Shown in pieces: positions 45,248 to 54,644 of a stretch of DNA of 64,000 nucleotides. The notes beneath the pieces are model-generated. The model had not been told where the DNA came from. It was given only the letters and a program-made list of their open reading frames with translations, and did no database searches. This stretch comes from Gammaproteobacteria bacterium. GTDB taxonomy: Bacteria; Pseudomonadota; Gammaproteobacteria; Francisellales; CACEW01. Numbering within the stretch: the stretch's first letter is position 1; the number at the start of each line of letters is the position of its first letter. Made by a program: the position numbers and the translations under genes. The stretch spans positions 1-64,000 of the forward strand of contig JAUSAW010000013.1 in the NCBI GenBank assembly GCA_030652335.1, given 5' to 3'.

Positions 45248-46102
45248 TTATTGCATGCTCTTAAGCTGAGCCTGGGCGGCCGTGGCCGATGAAGCATTCG
45301 GATATTGTTTCACGATTTTTTGGAACATCTGTTTAGCATGTGCCGAATCACCATAGGCTAAATAGATCATGCCAAGCTTTAGCATCGCGTCGGGTGCTTT
45401 ATCGCTATTTGCTTTGGCAATCACAAGCTGGAAGTTCTGAGAAGCTTGATCTGGCTGACCTTGCACTAGATAAAGTTCACCCAACCAATAATGTGCATCG
45501 GGCGCCAACCCGCTTTTTGGATACTGGGTCATAAAGGCGTTAAAAGCCTGAATCGCTTGAGCGTACTGATGTTGTACTAATAAATTATAAGCGGCTTGGA
45601 AGGCCGTCATTTCAGCCTTAGAAGCTTGAGCTGCATTCATGGGCTGCGTGTTGGACTTGGTTTTAGTCTCGTCTAGTTTGACTCTAGCCTCGAGCTGAAC
45701 CACATTTTGTCCTACGAAGGACAATTGTTTTTGCATTTGCTGCACTTGGAAATTGAGCTGTTCAATTTGGCCTTGTAAATTCGTTATATAACTGCCTAGG
45801 CTTTTGGCTTGGGCTTGCTGAGCAATCAAATATTGCATCTGATTTTCAACTTGAGAAACACGTTGATCTAAACTTAATGGAGTCGTATTAACCACAGGGC
45901 TTGAAGCCTGTGAACTATCGTCTGTGCTGTTATCGCTAACCGCAGTATTACTCTCTGCATCAGTAGCATCGGTAGCAGCACTAGGGCTGCTAACCGATAC
46001 CGTATTGGTATTAAGATTATAATTCGCAATGGGTGCAGCCGCCAAAGCAGCGCTGGCTACAAGGGATAAAACAAGACCACATCCAATTCGATTATAAATC
46101 AT
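45248..46102 (-). CDS. cpoB: Cell division coordinator CpoB (YbgF)
   Basis: This 284-residue periplasmic protein has a signal peptide (GLVLSLVASAALAAAP) and a low-complexity Ser/Asp/Thr linker. A trimerising coiled coil (LQGQIEQLNFQVQQMQKQL) and C-terminal TPR repeats follow (YNLLVQHQYAQAIQAFNAFM, APDAHYWLGELYLVQGQ). It links Tol to peptidoglycan synthesis at division. The ATG shares a base with the pal stop (TAATG). Confidence 0.93.
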   Translation of the reverse strand: MIYNRIGCGLVLSLVASAALAAAPIANYNLNTNTVSVSSPSAATDATDAESNTAVSDNSTDDSSQASSPVVNTTPLSLDQRVSQVENQMQYLIAQQAQAKSLGSYITNLQGQIEQLNFQVQQMQKQLSFVGQNVVQLEARVKLDETKTKSNTQPMNAAQASKAEMTAFQAAYNLLVQHQYAQAIQAFNAFMTQYPKSGLAPDAHYWLGELYLVQGQPDQASQNFQLVIAKANSDKAPDAMLKLGMIYLAYGDSAHAKQMFQKIVKQYPNASSATAAQAQLKSMQ

Positions 46103-46689
46103 TATTGACTGCCTCCTTGGCAGGTTTGTCCGTATACAATTTCAGTACGACGATCTAAAGCATAGGCTTTTTCAACATTGCCACCGAATTGTGCTGGGTT
46201 AGCAGCAGGCTTTAATTCACCATAGCTTAAAGTACAGATTTGGCTAGCTGAAACACCTTGTTGCATAAAGTAATCTTTAACGGCATTAGCACGGCGTTGG
46301 CCTAAGTGGAAGTTATAATCCTGGCTTCCGCGTGGGTCAGTATTACCGGTCAATAGCGCATGCAAGCTTGGATTTTGCAATAATACTTGCGCATTTTGAT
46401 TGGCAATATTCGTTGCCTGGCCGTTTAAATTATATTTATCAAAACCGAAATAGATTTTTTTAGGTAATGGCGCGACAGCTTCTTGTTCTGCTGAAGTTAA
46501 TCCTGCATAAGTGGATTGACCATTAAATTGTGCGCCTGAGGCGACTCCATTTGCTTGGGTTCCATTGTCGGAATTGGAACTGGATTGCCACCAATGACCA
46601 GCGCTTCCACCAGGTTTGGTTGCATGGCTACAAGCTGTTAAGGCTAACATGCTAACGGCTAATGCCGCTATTTTTAAGGTCTTGTTCAT
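46102..46689 (-). CDS. pal: Peptidoglycan-associated lipoprotein Pal
   Basis: This 195-residue lipoprotein has a lipobox LTAC near residue 20 and a C-terminal OmpA-like domain with the peptidoglycan-binding segment (LTGNTDPRGSQDYNFHLGQRRA). FGFDKYNLNG starts the domain. It anchors the outer membrane to peptidoglycan and binds TolB. Expected operon position after tolB. Confidence 0.95.
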   Translation of the reverse strand: MNKTLKIAALAVSMLALTACSHATKPGGSAGHWWQSSSNSDNGTQANGVASGAQFNGQSTYAGLTSAEQEAVAPLPKKIYFGFDKYNLNGQATNIANQNAQVLLQNPSLHALLTGNTDPRGSQDYNFHLGQRRANAVKDYFMQQGVSASQICTLSYGELKPAANPAQFGGNVEKAYALDRRTEIVYGQTCQGGSQ

Positions 46690-46710
46690 ACTATCTCCTA
46701 ATAATTAACA

Positions 46711-48030
46711 TCAATTTAAAAATGGGGACCAAGCTGGCGACTGAACCGTGCCTTCTGTTGCCGGCAATCTAAGTTGTACCTTACCGTCCACCGAGGCCTC
46801 TGCCAATATCCCTTTCGCACCGTCATAATTGGCATAAATCACCATGCTTCCATCCGGCGACACCGAAGGCGATTTATCTAACTGGCCGCGGGTGATTATA
46901 CTAATCTTATTCGTTAGTGGATTCAATCTCGCAATTCTAATCGGTCCATTGCCAACCGCCTGATTCATAATAATAAGGTTCTGACCGTTTGGCGTATAAA
47001 CCGGCGCGAAATTTTGTGCCCCGGTAAACGACAATCGACTAACCTCACGACTGCTTAAGTTTAGTTGATAAATCTGAGGGCTACCACCTCGGTCTGAGTT
47101 AAACACCAAAGACTGACCATCCGTAGACCAAAATGGTGAGGTATTATTGGCAAAGCTGGTATAGCGAGTTAGCTTATGATTGCTTAGGCTCATTACATAG
47201 ATATCGCTATTAGCGCTGTCCCCTTTCGATAATGCCATGGCCATAGACTTGCCATCTGGCGACCAGGAAGGCGCACTATTCATTCCATTGAAATTAGCGA
47301 TAATTTTACGGCTGCCATTGCTTAAGGTAATCACATATATAGTCATGCGATTATTGGTATAGCTAACATATGCAAGCTTAGTGCCATCCGGGGACCATTG
47401 AGGAGTAGCAATTGGAATACCTACCTGGCTTAATAAAACTTGTGGGTCAAACCCGTCTTCATCGGATACCACTAAACGATAGGTTGGATTTTCGGCAGTG
47501 GGATTAATGACTTCGACATAGGCCAGACGAGTGCTAAAGTAGCCTCGATTACCGGTAATAGTCTGGAACACGATATCGCTGATATGATGCGCCAAGGCCC
47601 GTAACTGACTGGCTGGAACATTATTAAATTTTTCACCGATTAAAGGACGATTGCCTAATAGGCTTAATAAATCGAAGCTCACCTGATAATTACCATTGCC
47701 GGTTTGTTGTACCTGACCTAATAGCGCGTATTCGATACCGGTGTTAGCCTCAGTCCAAACCTGCCAGTTAAATTGTGAAGTTTGATGAGGCTGGGAGGGC
47801 ATTTTGTTAGGCGCTAATAACTGAAAACGCCCAGAATTAAGCAAATCATTGGTAATAACACCGGTCATACCCTGAGGCAAATTAGATGTTTGCACATCGT
47901 TGGCAAAAGGCACCACAGCCATCGGGTAAGGCTTATCGACGCCCTGGGTAATATTAATGGTTAAATCCGCATAAGCGAGACTGCTGCATAATAAGACTAG
48001 GCTAAGGCCGTATTGTAAAATTTTATGCAC
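46711..48030 (-). CDS. tolB: Tol-Pal protein TolB
   Basis: This 439-residue periplasmic protein has a signal peptide (LQYGLSLVLLCSSLAYA), an N-terminal alpha/beta domain (PYPMAVVPFAND) and a six-bladed beta propeller with repeats such as PQWSPDGTKLAYVSY, PSWSPDGKSMAMA and PFWSTDGQSLVFNSDRGG. It binds Pal and the TolA C-terminus. Complete. Confidence 0.96.
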   Translation of the reverse strand: MHKILQYGLSLVLLCSSLAYADLTINITQGVDKPYPMAVVPFANDVQTSNLPQGMTGVITNDLLNSGRFQLLAPNKMPSQPHQTSQFNWQVWTEANTGIEYALLGQVQQTGNGNYQVSFDLLSLLGNRPLIGEKFNNVPASQLRALAHHISDIVFQTITGNRGYFSTRLAYVEVINPTAENPTYRLVVSDEDGFDPQVLLSQVGIPIATPQWSPDGTKLAYVSYTNNRMTIYVITLSNGSRKIIANFNGMNSAPSWSPDGKSMAMALSKGDSANSDIYVMSLSNHKLTRYTSFANNTSPFWSTDGQSLVFNSDRGGSPQIYQLNLSSREVSRLSFTGAQNFAPVYTPNGQNLIIMNQAVGNGPIRIARLNPLTNKISIITRGQLDKSPSVSPDGSMVIYANYDGAKGILAEASVDGKVQLRLPATEGTVQSPAWSPFLN

Positions 48031-48031
48031 G

Positions 48032-48994
48032 TTAAGTGCCTCCTTGATTGCTAAAGGGTAAGGTTATGCTCAAAAAGTCTTTTAATAAAGTAGGATCTTC
48101 TGGCATCGGTAAGGGTGAAGATTTTCGCACCGCCAATATGGCTTGTCGATCAAAGGTTGGATTACCGCTAGTTTGTTCAACACTAACCGATAGCACATTC
48201 CCTTGAGGGTCGAGGTCGATATGCAAGGTGGCGGTTAAATTCTGGTCTGGATTAAATTGATTAATCCAATTGGCGCGAATGGTCTGTTGAATAAGCGCCA
48301 TATATTGTTCTTTTAAACTTAGCAGCCTTTGCTGGGCCGCTGCCGCTGCGGCTTGTTGTTGCTGGCTTTGCACCGCCGATTGAATGCTATTTAAGGCCAT
48401 GGCTTTTAAGGCGGCAGCCGCTTGTTGCTGTTTTAATGCCGCCTCTTTTTTGGCTAAGGCTTCAGCCTGCTTTTTCAAGGCCTTTTTTTCTGCCTGCATT
48501 TTTTTCTGTTGCGCTTTTTTTAAGGCTTTTTGATCGACTGTAGGCTTTTTAATATCGGCCTGTTTGGATTCAATGACGATCATTTTTTTCGGAATAGGTT
48601 TAGGTGCAGGTGCTGGTTTCTCCACCGGTTTTGGCAGAGGCTTTGGCGCAGGTTTTGGTGCAGGCTGTGGTTTTACTATAGGCTTAGGCGCCGGTTTCAC
48701 AATAGGTTTAACCTCGGGTTTAGAAGGCGTTGGTGCAGGCGGAGGTGGTGTGGGCTTAACGACGGGCTTAGGTTGCAACTTAGGCGGCGTAGTTTGCTTA
48801 GCCTCAGTATTGATAAAGGTAGCATTAACGATTTGTACCTTAGAGGGGCCGCTAATCTGAAAAATTTTAGGCGTAGTAGGCACGGCAACAATAAGTAGAA
48901 TAATGAATAGCAGGTGCAAGCCTATCGAGAGCCAACTTGAGCCCTCCAGTTTCTTGAGACATTGTCGCTTAAGCGCTTGTATCTTTAGCCGCAT
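48032..48994 (-). CDS. tolA: TolA
   Basis: This 320-residue protein has one N-terminal membrane helix (IGLHLLFIILLIVAVP), a Pro/Lys-rich segment (about 70-140) and an Ala/Gln/Lys helical domain (QKALKKAQQKKMQAEKKALK). A C-terminal TonB-like domain follows (IRANWINQFNPDQNLTATLH). It spans the periplasm and transmits proton-motive force from TolQR to Pal. The Pro-rich part is unusual compared with the all-helical E. coli TolA. Overlaps tolR by 26 bp. Confidence 0.94.
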   Translation of the reverse strand: MRLKIQALKRQCLKKLEGSSWLSIGLHLLFIILLIVAVPTTPKIFQISGPSKVQIVNATFINTEAKQTTPPKLQPKPVVKPTPPPPAPTPSKPEVKPIVKPAPKPIVKPQPAPKPAPKPLPKPVEKPAPAPKPIPKKMIVIESKQADIKKPTVDQKALKKAQQKKMQAEKKALKKQAEALAKKEAALKQQQAAAALKAMALNSIQSAVQSQQQQAAAAAAQQRLLSLKEQYMALIQQTIRANWINQFNPDQNLTATLHIDLDPQGNVLSVSVEQTSGNPTFDRQAILAVRKSSPLPMPEDPTLLKDFLSITLPFSNQGGT

Positions 48995-49403
48995 CAGTCA
49001 TTAATCCTACGCTTGGTGCGCCTGCTTGTTGTAAAATTACCATGGCATCAACGACTTTACCGTATTCCACACCTTGATCGCCGCGCACATAAACTTTACG
49101 GTCAGGGGTTTGCTGCAAGGCCCCTCTTACCGACTGGCTTAAGGTGGCTGGAGTAATAGGAAGATCGGGATTGCCGGCTATATTTAAAAAATATAGGCCT
49201 TCGGCATTAACGCTAACGATAATCGGAGTAAACTTTTCTTGGACCAGGGCATTAGCCGAGGCTTTAGGTAAGCTTACTTTTACGCCCTGTGAAAGCAAGG
49301 GGGTCGTGACCATAAAGATAATCAATAATACCAACATCACGTCGATATAGGGCACCACATTCATCTGAGACATTTTAGGGCGTCGAATACGCTTACGTCG
49401 CAT
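48969..49403 (-). CDS. tolR: TolR
   Basis: This 144-residue ExbD/TolR-family protein has the single membrane helix containing the essential Asp (NVVPYIDVMLVLLIIFMVTTP). The periplasmic domain (DRKVYVRGDQGVEYGKVVDAM) follows. It forms the proton channel with TolQ. Its ATG shares a base with the tolQ stop. Confidence 0.95.
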   Translation of the reverse strand: MRRKRIRRPKMSQMNVVPYIDVMLVLLIIFMVTTPLLSQGVKVSLPKASANALVQEKFTPIIVSVNAEGLYFLNIAGNPDLPITPATLSQSVRGALQQTPDRKVYVRGDQGVEYGKVVDAMVILQQAGAPSVGLMTDAAKDTSA

Positions 49404-50101
49404 TATTCATCTCCTAAGTCAGTCGCCTTACCACCATGCAACTGTCTGGCTAAAATCCCTACAAATTCATCGGCGAAATTATCATCTTCATTTAATAACT
49501 CTTCGGCATCGGCCACGAAACAGTTATAAGCAATGCTGGCTGGAATGGCGACAAATAAGCCCATAGCCGTAGCGATTAGGGCCTCTGAGATCCCTGGCGC
49601 TACCATGGAAAGCGTGGCTTGTTCTACACTGCCCAAGGCGATAAAGGAATGCATAATTCCCCATACTGTTCCAAATAAACCGACATAAGGACTAACCGAT
49701 CCGATCGTTGCCAATAGGCTTAGTTTATTTTCAAGGCGATCGGCTTCACGCGCTAAGGCCACTCTTAAGGCACGCTGAACTTCTTCGATAATGCTAGCCA
49801 CCGGCATTTTAGGTACTTCACGCAGTCTATTATAAGCCTTGTAACCCGCTTGAAATATGGCTTGAACGCCCTGCTCTTTTATGCCCTTGGCAGGCTTATG
49901 ATACAATTTTGCAATATCGCCACCCGACCAGAATTGCTGTTCGAAGGCCTTATATTCTTCACGGGTCTGACGCAATAATTTTATGCGTTTAAAAATAATG
50001 CTCCAGGAAGCAATCGAGGTAATTAGCAGCATTAACATAACAAATTTAACTACGGGATCGGCACTTACGATAAGCGCCCAGATAGAAATAGTATTACTCA
50101 C
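49403..50101 (-). CDS. tolQ: TolQ
   Basis: I place the start at the GTG 50101 ([20 protein letters not shown]), 5 bases after GGGAG; an ATG at 50122 is possible but lies deeper in ybgC. About 232 residues, MotA/ExbB/TolQ family, three membrane helices; the last two are ATIGSVSPYVGLFGTVWGIM and IATAMGLFVAIPASIAYNC. It forms the proton channel with TolR. Overlaps the ybgC end. Confidence 0.94.
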   Translation of the reverse strand: MSNTISIWALIVSADPVVKFVMLMLLITSIASWSIIFKRIKLLRQTREEYKAFEQQFWSGGDIAKLYHKPAKGIKEQGVQAIFQAGYKAYNRLREVPKMPVASIIEEVQRALRVALAREADRLENKLSLLATIGSVSPYVGLFGTVWGIMHSFIALGSVEQATLSMVAPGISEALIATAMGLFVAIPASIAYNCFVADAEELLNEDDNFADEFVGILARQLHGGKATDLGDE

Positions 50102-50513
50102 TTTGACTCCCAATATTGTCAATTATTTTTAAAATTTCACTCGGCATGCATTTTGGCTTAAGAGCAGCATCAACACAAGCTACCTTTATTTTAGCTTCAC
50201 AAATAAGATTATGCGGCTCATTTTTACGATAAATCTTTTGTAAAAAAACCATGCTGCACTTTTTAGCTTCAATCACATCGGTATAAACGATAATTTCGTC
50301 ATCCATTACTAAGGGCCGGCGATAGGCCACTTCAACCGTGCAGACTGGAAATATAATCTCTTGCTGCAATAGGCTTTGCAGGCTTATGCCATGAGAGCAT
50401 AGCCATTCGGTCCTGGCCCTGGAAAAATAGCTTAAATAGTTGGGATGATACACTATGCCACTCGCATCGGTATCTTCGATATAAATCCTCATACCAAACT
50501 CGTGCATGCTCAT
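50094..50513 (-). CDS. ybgC: Acyl-CoA thioesterase YbgC
   Basis: This 139-residue hot-dog thioesterase has the active-site motif [20 protein letters not shown] with the catalytic Asp. It is the conserved first gene of the Tol-Pal operon and probably acts on acyl-CoA or acyl carrier protein linked to phospholipid synthesis. ATGA overlap with ruvB, so translation is coupled. Confidence 0.95.
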   Translation of the reverse strand: MSMHEFGMRIYIEDTDASGIVYHPNYLSYFSRARTEWLCSHGISLQSLLQQEIIFPVCTVEVAYRRPLVMDDEIIVYTDVIEAKKCSMVFLQKIYRKNEPHNLICEAKIKVACVDAALKPKCMPSEILKIIDNIGSQSE

Positions 50514-51538
50514 TCAAAGTCAGCCTTGTTTCTAGGCATTTTCATACTGAAATGCTCGTAGGCGTGACGAGTAGCCACCCTCCCTCTTGGAGTTCTGGCG
50601 ATAAAACCTTGCTGAATTAAAAAGGGTTCGATGACATCTTCGATAGTGCCGCGCTCTTCGCCGATGGCGGCGGCTATGCTGTCTAATCCCACCGGACCGC
50701 CGTCAAATTTTTCTAATACGGCTAATAAAAACTTATGGTCCATTAAATCAAAACCACGTTCATCGACATGCAGCATCTTTAAGGCTTTATCAGCAATATC
50801 TTTACTAATGATGCCAGAGGATTTTACCTGGGCATAATCTCTGACTCTTCGCAATAATCGATTAGCTATCCTTGGGGTACCGCGTGAGCGTTTAGCCACT
50901 TCTTCGGCTCCATCTGCTTTAAGGTCCATATTTAAAATATGGGCCGAACGCATAATAATGGAGGTTAAATCTTTTACATTATAAAACTCTAAATGTTGAA
51001 CGATACCAAACCGATCGCGCAAAGGGGATGTTAATAAACCCGCCCGAGTGGTGGCACCGATTAAAGTAAAAGGCTTAAGTTCAATCTTAATGGAACGAGC
51101 CGCCGGGCCCTCGCCTATCATAATATCCAGCTGATAGTCTTCCATGGCAGGATATAAGATTTCTTCGACTATCGGGCTTAAGCGATGAATTTCATCGATA
51201 AACAATACATCGTTAGCATCCAAATTAGTTAGCAAGGCGGCCACATCGCCGGCTTTTTCAAGCACCGGGCCTGAGGTATGTTTAATGCCAACTCCCATCT
51301 CATGCGCGACGATATGCGCCAAGGTGGTCTTACCTAATCCTGGTGGGCCAAAAATCAGTACATGATCCAAGGCTTCTTGCCTGGATTTAGCCGCTTCGAT
51401 AAAGATGCTCATTTGTTCGCGAACAGCAGGCTGACCTTCGTATTCGGCTAAGCTTTTAGGTCTAATCGCGCGATCTAGCACCCGCTCTTCATCTTGTGGC
51501 GCAGGGCCCGCATCAATTATTCGGTCAATTTCAATCAT
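50510..51538 (-). CDS. ruvB: Holliday junction helicase RuvB
   Basis: This 342-residue AAA+ motor has Walker A ([16 protein letters not shown]), Walker B DEIH in [16 protein letters not shown], sensor 1 (LIGATTRAG), and a C-terminal winged helix ([19 protein letters not shown]). It drives branch migration with RuvA. ruvA and ruvC are not in the adjacent sequence: the 175-bp upstream gap leads to the divergent U-box gene. Confidence 0.97.
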   Translation of the reverse strand: MIEIDRIIDAGPAPQDEERVLDRAIRPKSLAEYEGQPAVREQMSIFIEAAKSRQEALDHVLIFGPPGLGKTTLAHIVAHEMGVGIKHTSGPVLEKAGDVAALLTNLDANDVLFIDEIHRLSPIVEEILYPAMEDYQLDIMIGEGPAARSIKIELKPFTLIGATTRAGLLTSPLRDRFGIVQHLEFYNVKDLTSIIMRSAHILNMDLKADGAEEVAKRSRGTPRIANRLLRRVRDYAQVKSSGIISKDIADKALKMLHVDERGFDLMDHKFLLAVLEKFDGGPVGLDSIAAAIGEERGTIEDVIEPFLIQQGFIARTPRGRVATRHAYEHFSMKMPRNKADFE

Positions 51539-51713
51539 TATGATAAGCCTGATTATAAAGATGCTTAAAGTATACTCGAAACAGCAAACTTGTCATCCTG
51601 CTCCGACTTTGCAATGCCAGGCTTCAAACTAAATGGTGGGCTTGTTTTATAATGCTCAATTTTTTTATACTGCACTTTACTTACTGGCTTTTTAACAATT
51701 TAAGGAGATTACT

Positions 51714-52883
51714 ATGACTGATGATGACTATCTAAACATCATTATATTGCCAACGATTATTTTGCCTTTATCTTTCTACTCTCAATTTTTTCTCCTTATA
51801 GCACAAATTGGCGAGCGTCACTGCTCAGCCTTTCAAAATGGCTATGATATTGGTAAAAATGAGGCATTAAATATATCAGCGCATGGAACTTACAAAGCTA
51901 ACCCATACCATGAGAAAGCTGGGATTATCCCAGTAATAGGGGCTGTTTTTTTGATGCCATTTATACTGTACTTACATCTTGTAGCATATTATTCAGCAAT
52001 TAGTAAGGGCCTTAAAAATTGGACAAACTTAATAATGCTAACTCTTGCTGTGCTGGGTTTTTTTATATCTGTTGGATTAGAAAGCTTCTATTACGAAAAT
52101 GCTAGAAATGATGAAGGCAAATATTTAGGCTATAAAGATGTGTTTTTAAAAGATACCCCTTGCCAAGATCATGTATGCTTTAGCCATCCCAACCCTGACA
52201 CTAACCAATATCTATTTCTATCATCTAAAACAATGTTATATATCGGTGGTATAAGTCTGTTGATCATGGTTGCAATGTCTATCTTGAGGGGTTGCACCCA
52301 CCAAGAAAGACCTCCGCTAGCAATCAACCCACCAGCACCGCCCTTACCACTTCCGCTAGCAATCCAGCAACCCCTAGCAGCGCCCTTATTTGACACTTCT
52401 TCGATTTCAACTATTAATACTTTTTTGGCCTCAAGCCCTAGAGCCATTGATTCAAGTGAAGGTTCTTTATACGACAAATATCATGAGAGATTAGAAACAA
52501 CTACTCCAGAATTTGTTTGCCCTATAACATTAGAGGTATTTACCGACCCAGTAACTGTAAGCTTTACTCATAATAACCATCCATATAGCCATACTTATGA
52601 ACGTAGCGCACTTATTGAATTTTGGCACCGTGAGCAAGAATACCGGGATGGTGTCGCTCCAGAGAGAATTAATTATCGTGACCCTGAAAGCAACGTGAAT
52701 TTGCCCGGTGCATGCAGCGCTATTAATATTGTTAATAACGATATTTTACAAACACAAATTAGCGACGCCTTGCAAGCTTTTGAGCCAGTGCCATCACAAA
52801 ACACTCAAATAGTACCTTGGTATCCTTTATTCGCCTTTTCTATGAGAGGATCTGAAGCAGAATTACACCCACATAATGACTAG
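51714..52883 (+). CDS. Membrane protein with C-terminal U-box (putative E3 ligase)
   Basis: This 389-residue protein has AAGGAG about 6 bases before the ATG. There are four membrane segments: near 8-30, 73-96 (IPVIGAVFLMPFILYLHLVAY), 105-122 and 168-190. A Pro-rich linker (about 205-228) and a U-box (about 262-345) follow. The U-box starts PEFVCPITLEVFTDPVTV, continues YERSALIEFW and ends near NNDILQTQISDAL. U-boxes recruit ubiquitin E2 enzymes; bacterial examples such as Legionella LubX are translocated effectors. Membrane segments suggest insertion in a host membrane. The tail contains SEAELHPHND, a weakly Glu-rich end. Ligase activity is inferred. Confidence 0.8.
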   Translation: MTDDDYLNIIILPTIILPLSFYSQFFLLIAQIGERHCSAFQNGYDIGKNEALNISAHGTYKANPYHEKAGIIPVIGAVFLMPFILYLHLVAYYSAISKGLKNWTNLIMLTLAVLGFFISVGLESFYYENARNDEGKYLGYKDVFLKDTPCQDHVCFSHPNPDTNQYLFLSSKTMLYIGGISLLIMVAMSILRGCTHQERPPLAINPPAPPLPLPLAIQQPLAAPLFDTSSISTINTFLASSPRAIDSSEGSLYDKYHERLETTTPEFVCPITLEVFTDPVTVSFTHNNHPYSHTYERSALIEFWHREQEYRDGVAPERINYRDPESNVNLPGACSAINIVNNDILQTQISDALQAFEPVPSQNTQIVPWYPLFAFSMRGSEAELHPHND

Positions 52884-52914
52884 AACGCTTCTAAAACATG
52901 TAAATTAATAGCCA

Positions 52915-53913
52915 CTAAAGACTGCGATTGCTCATTATGGAGTAGGCGTTTTTAGCGGCTTGAGCAAACTTGCCTAACAAAGGTTTCTTGCAAACAAAAT
53001 TCAGCTCATAGACTTGCGTAGGCGTATTTAAGATTTGCAGCAGATATTCATCGCTAGTTTGAAGCTCATCGATAAGCTTTTTATCCAAAGCCTGAATCCC
53101 AAACCAATGCTCGCCGGTTGCCACTTGGTCGATAGCCACTTGCGGGCGATGCATGCTAATAAACTGTTTAAATAAGCCATGCGCCTGTTCTAATTCGGAC
53201 TGGGCTTTTTGGCGGCCTTTTTCGGTATTTTCACCGAATAGGCTTAGGGTACGCTTATATTCACCCGCGGTTAATTGCTCAAATTCAATGCCATGGTTTT
53301 CTAATAAGCGATGAAAGTTGGGCAATTGCATTACAGCGCCTATCGAGCCGATTATGGCAAAAGGTGCGGATATGATGGTATCGGCAATACAGGCCATCAT
53401 ATAGCCACCGCTTGCGGCCACCTTATCGACCGCGATGGTTAAATGGAGTTTATGCTGCTTAATTCTAGCCAATTGCGAAGCCGCTAGACCATAACCGTGA
53501 ATCATTCCACCTGGGCTTTCTAATCGGACTAAAACTTTATCATTAGGGGTAGCGATCGCTAGTATGGCGGTAATTTCTTCTCGCAAGGATTCCACCTGGG
53601 AGGCCTGAATATCGCCTTTGAAATTCAATACAAAAACGCGGGGCTGATCTTCTGCCTTATGGGCCTTATCCGCCTGCTTTATGCTTTTGCACAATTGCTT
53701 ATAGGCTTTTTTATCGAGGATGTTTTCAGCAACAGCTTGCTTAAGCTCAGAATATTTTTTATGTAGAGGCGTTACTTTTAAATGGCCTTTTCGTAGCTTT
53801 TCTTTGCCTTGGCTCGCTAAAAACAATAGGCCTGCAAAACCAAGCAATATAACGGCAACGATGGTTAAAGCTTCTAATACAAATAAAAAATAATGCGCTA
53901 TAAAATGTAGCAT
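52915..53913 (-). CDS. sohB: SohB-type S49 serine peptidase
   Basis: The start at 53913 has GGAG 5 bases before the ATG; the longer frame to 53973 runs into the IS end. About 332 residues: an N-terminal membrane helix (FLFVLEALTIVAVILLGFAG), then a signal-peptide-peptidase fold (VFVLNFKGDIQASQVESLRE). The nucleophile Ser is in DKVAASGGYMMACIAD and the Lys base in EQLTAGEYKRTLSLFGE. It acts at the periplasmic face. Complete. Confidence 0.9.
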   Translation of the reverse strand: MLHFIAHYFLFVLEALTIVAVILLGFAGLLFLASQGKEKLRKGHLKVTPLHKKYSELKQAVAENILDKKAYKQLCKSIKQADKAHKAEDQPRVFVLNFKGDIQASQVESLREEITAILAIATPNDKVLVRLESPGGMIHGYGLAASQLARIKQHKLHLTIAVDKVAASGGYMMACIADTIISAPFAIIGSIGAVMQLPNFHRLLENHGIEFEQLTAGEYKRTLSLFGENTEKGRQKAQSELEQAHGLFKQFISMHRPQVAIDQVATGEHWFGIQALDKKLIDELQTSDEYLLQILNTPTQVYELNFVCKKPLLGKFAQAAKNAYSIMSNRSL

Positions 53914-53931
53914 GAGGGCTCCTGATAATTT

Positions 53932-53947
53932 GTCATTCCCGCGAAGG
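53932..53947. repeat. Half REP palindrome broken by the IS
   Basis: GTCATTCCCGCGAAGG matches the left half of the palindrome at 18008. The other half is replaced by the insertion sequence end at 53948. Confidence 0.6.
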
Positions 53948-54545
53948 TGCACTAGTGTCCGGTAAATTTTCATAGGCCTCTCCTCCTGTTTGTTTTAACA
54001 AGCGGAGGGGCCAGGGCCTGATAACACTAATGGTTTCATTTAATTCAGCTTGAATGATAATGCTAATCTCTCTTAAGGTATATAGGCTTTGCGTAGTGAA
54101 TCTTATAAGTCTTAGCACTACATAATAAATCATGACTGTAATTATTTGTAGTTTCACTGCGTTTTCACTTCGCCCCAAAATCGTTTAGCCTTAAGGTTCT
54201 GCTTGAGACTTTTAAAGAACAATTCAATTTTCCAGCGCTGTTTATAAAGCTCGGCGATTTTAGTTGCAGGGCTTTGTAAATCATTAGGAACAATAGTAAT
54301 ATTTTTATTCTTATTTAGCTTTAGTGTGATTAACCTTAAGGATTTCTTGAATTTCTTGCCATGAATCGATGTCAACTTGATAAGCTAGTCAACTAGTATA
54401 ATAGGCGTTTCGGCAGGAAGAGTTTGAACAACAGCAAATGGAGCATCTCTCTTCAATTGCGTCATAACGATACTTTGCTTTTGATCTATTTTGCCCCACC
54501 ATTGGTAATTATAATAAGCTTTATCAAAAACCAGGAGCTCCCGCT
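53948..54545 (-). pseudogene. IS4-type transposase remnant
   Basis: The minus strand holds the last third of a transposase in three pieces. 54545-54410 reads LLVFDKAYYNYQWWGKIDQ (second catalytic Asp region) and stops. 54375-54154 carries AELYKQRWKIELFFKSLKQNLKAKRFWG (Y-R-E signature). A frameshifted end (SENAVKLQIITVMIYYVVLRLI) follows to about 53990. CACTAGTGTCCGGTAAA at 53948-53965 is a candidate terminal inverted repeat. The N-terminal part is missing, so the element is dead. It interrupts a REP palindrome (53932). Confidence 0.8.
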
Positions 54546-54564
54546 AAAAATAGCGGGAGCTCCT
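54533..54564. repeat. Perfect 14-bp palindrome at the IS breakpoint
   Basis: AGGAGCTCCCGCTA (54533-54546) and TAGCGGGAGCTCCT (54551-54564) are perfect inverted arms with an AAAA loop. The left arm lies at the edge of the transposase remnant. It may act as terminator for the convergent or downstream genes, or be a scar of the rearrangement. Confidence 0.7.
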
Positions 54565-54644
54565 GATCAACGGCTAAATATGACACAAGCTGAGTCTGTA
54601 GTCGCACCTGCGCTTGATCTAGCGCCTCCTGTCACACCAGAGGC

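Noticed and set aside
48530..48898. Long Arg/Phe- or Gly-rich frames on the plus strand
   Set aside because: They are antisense to the Pro/Lys-rich part of tolA, whose codon pattern keeps opposite frames open.
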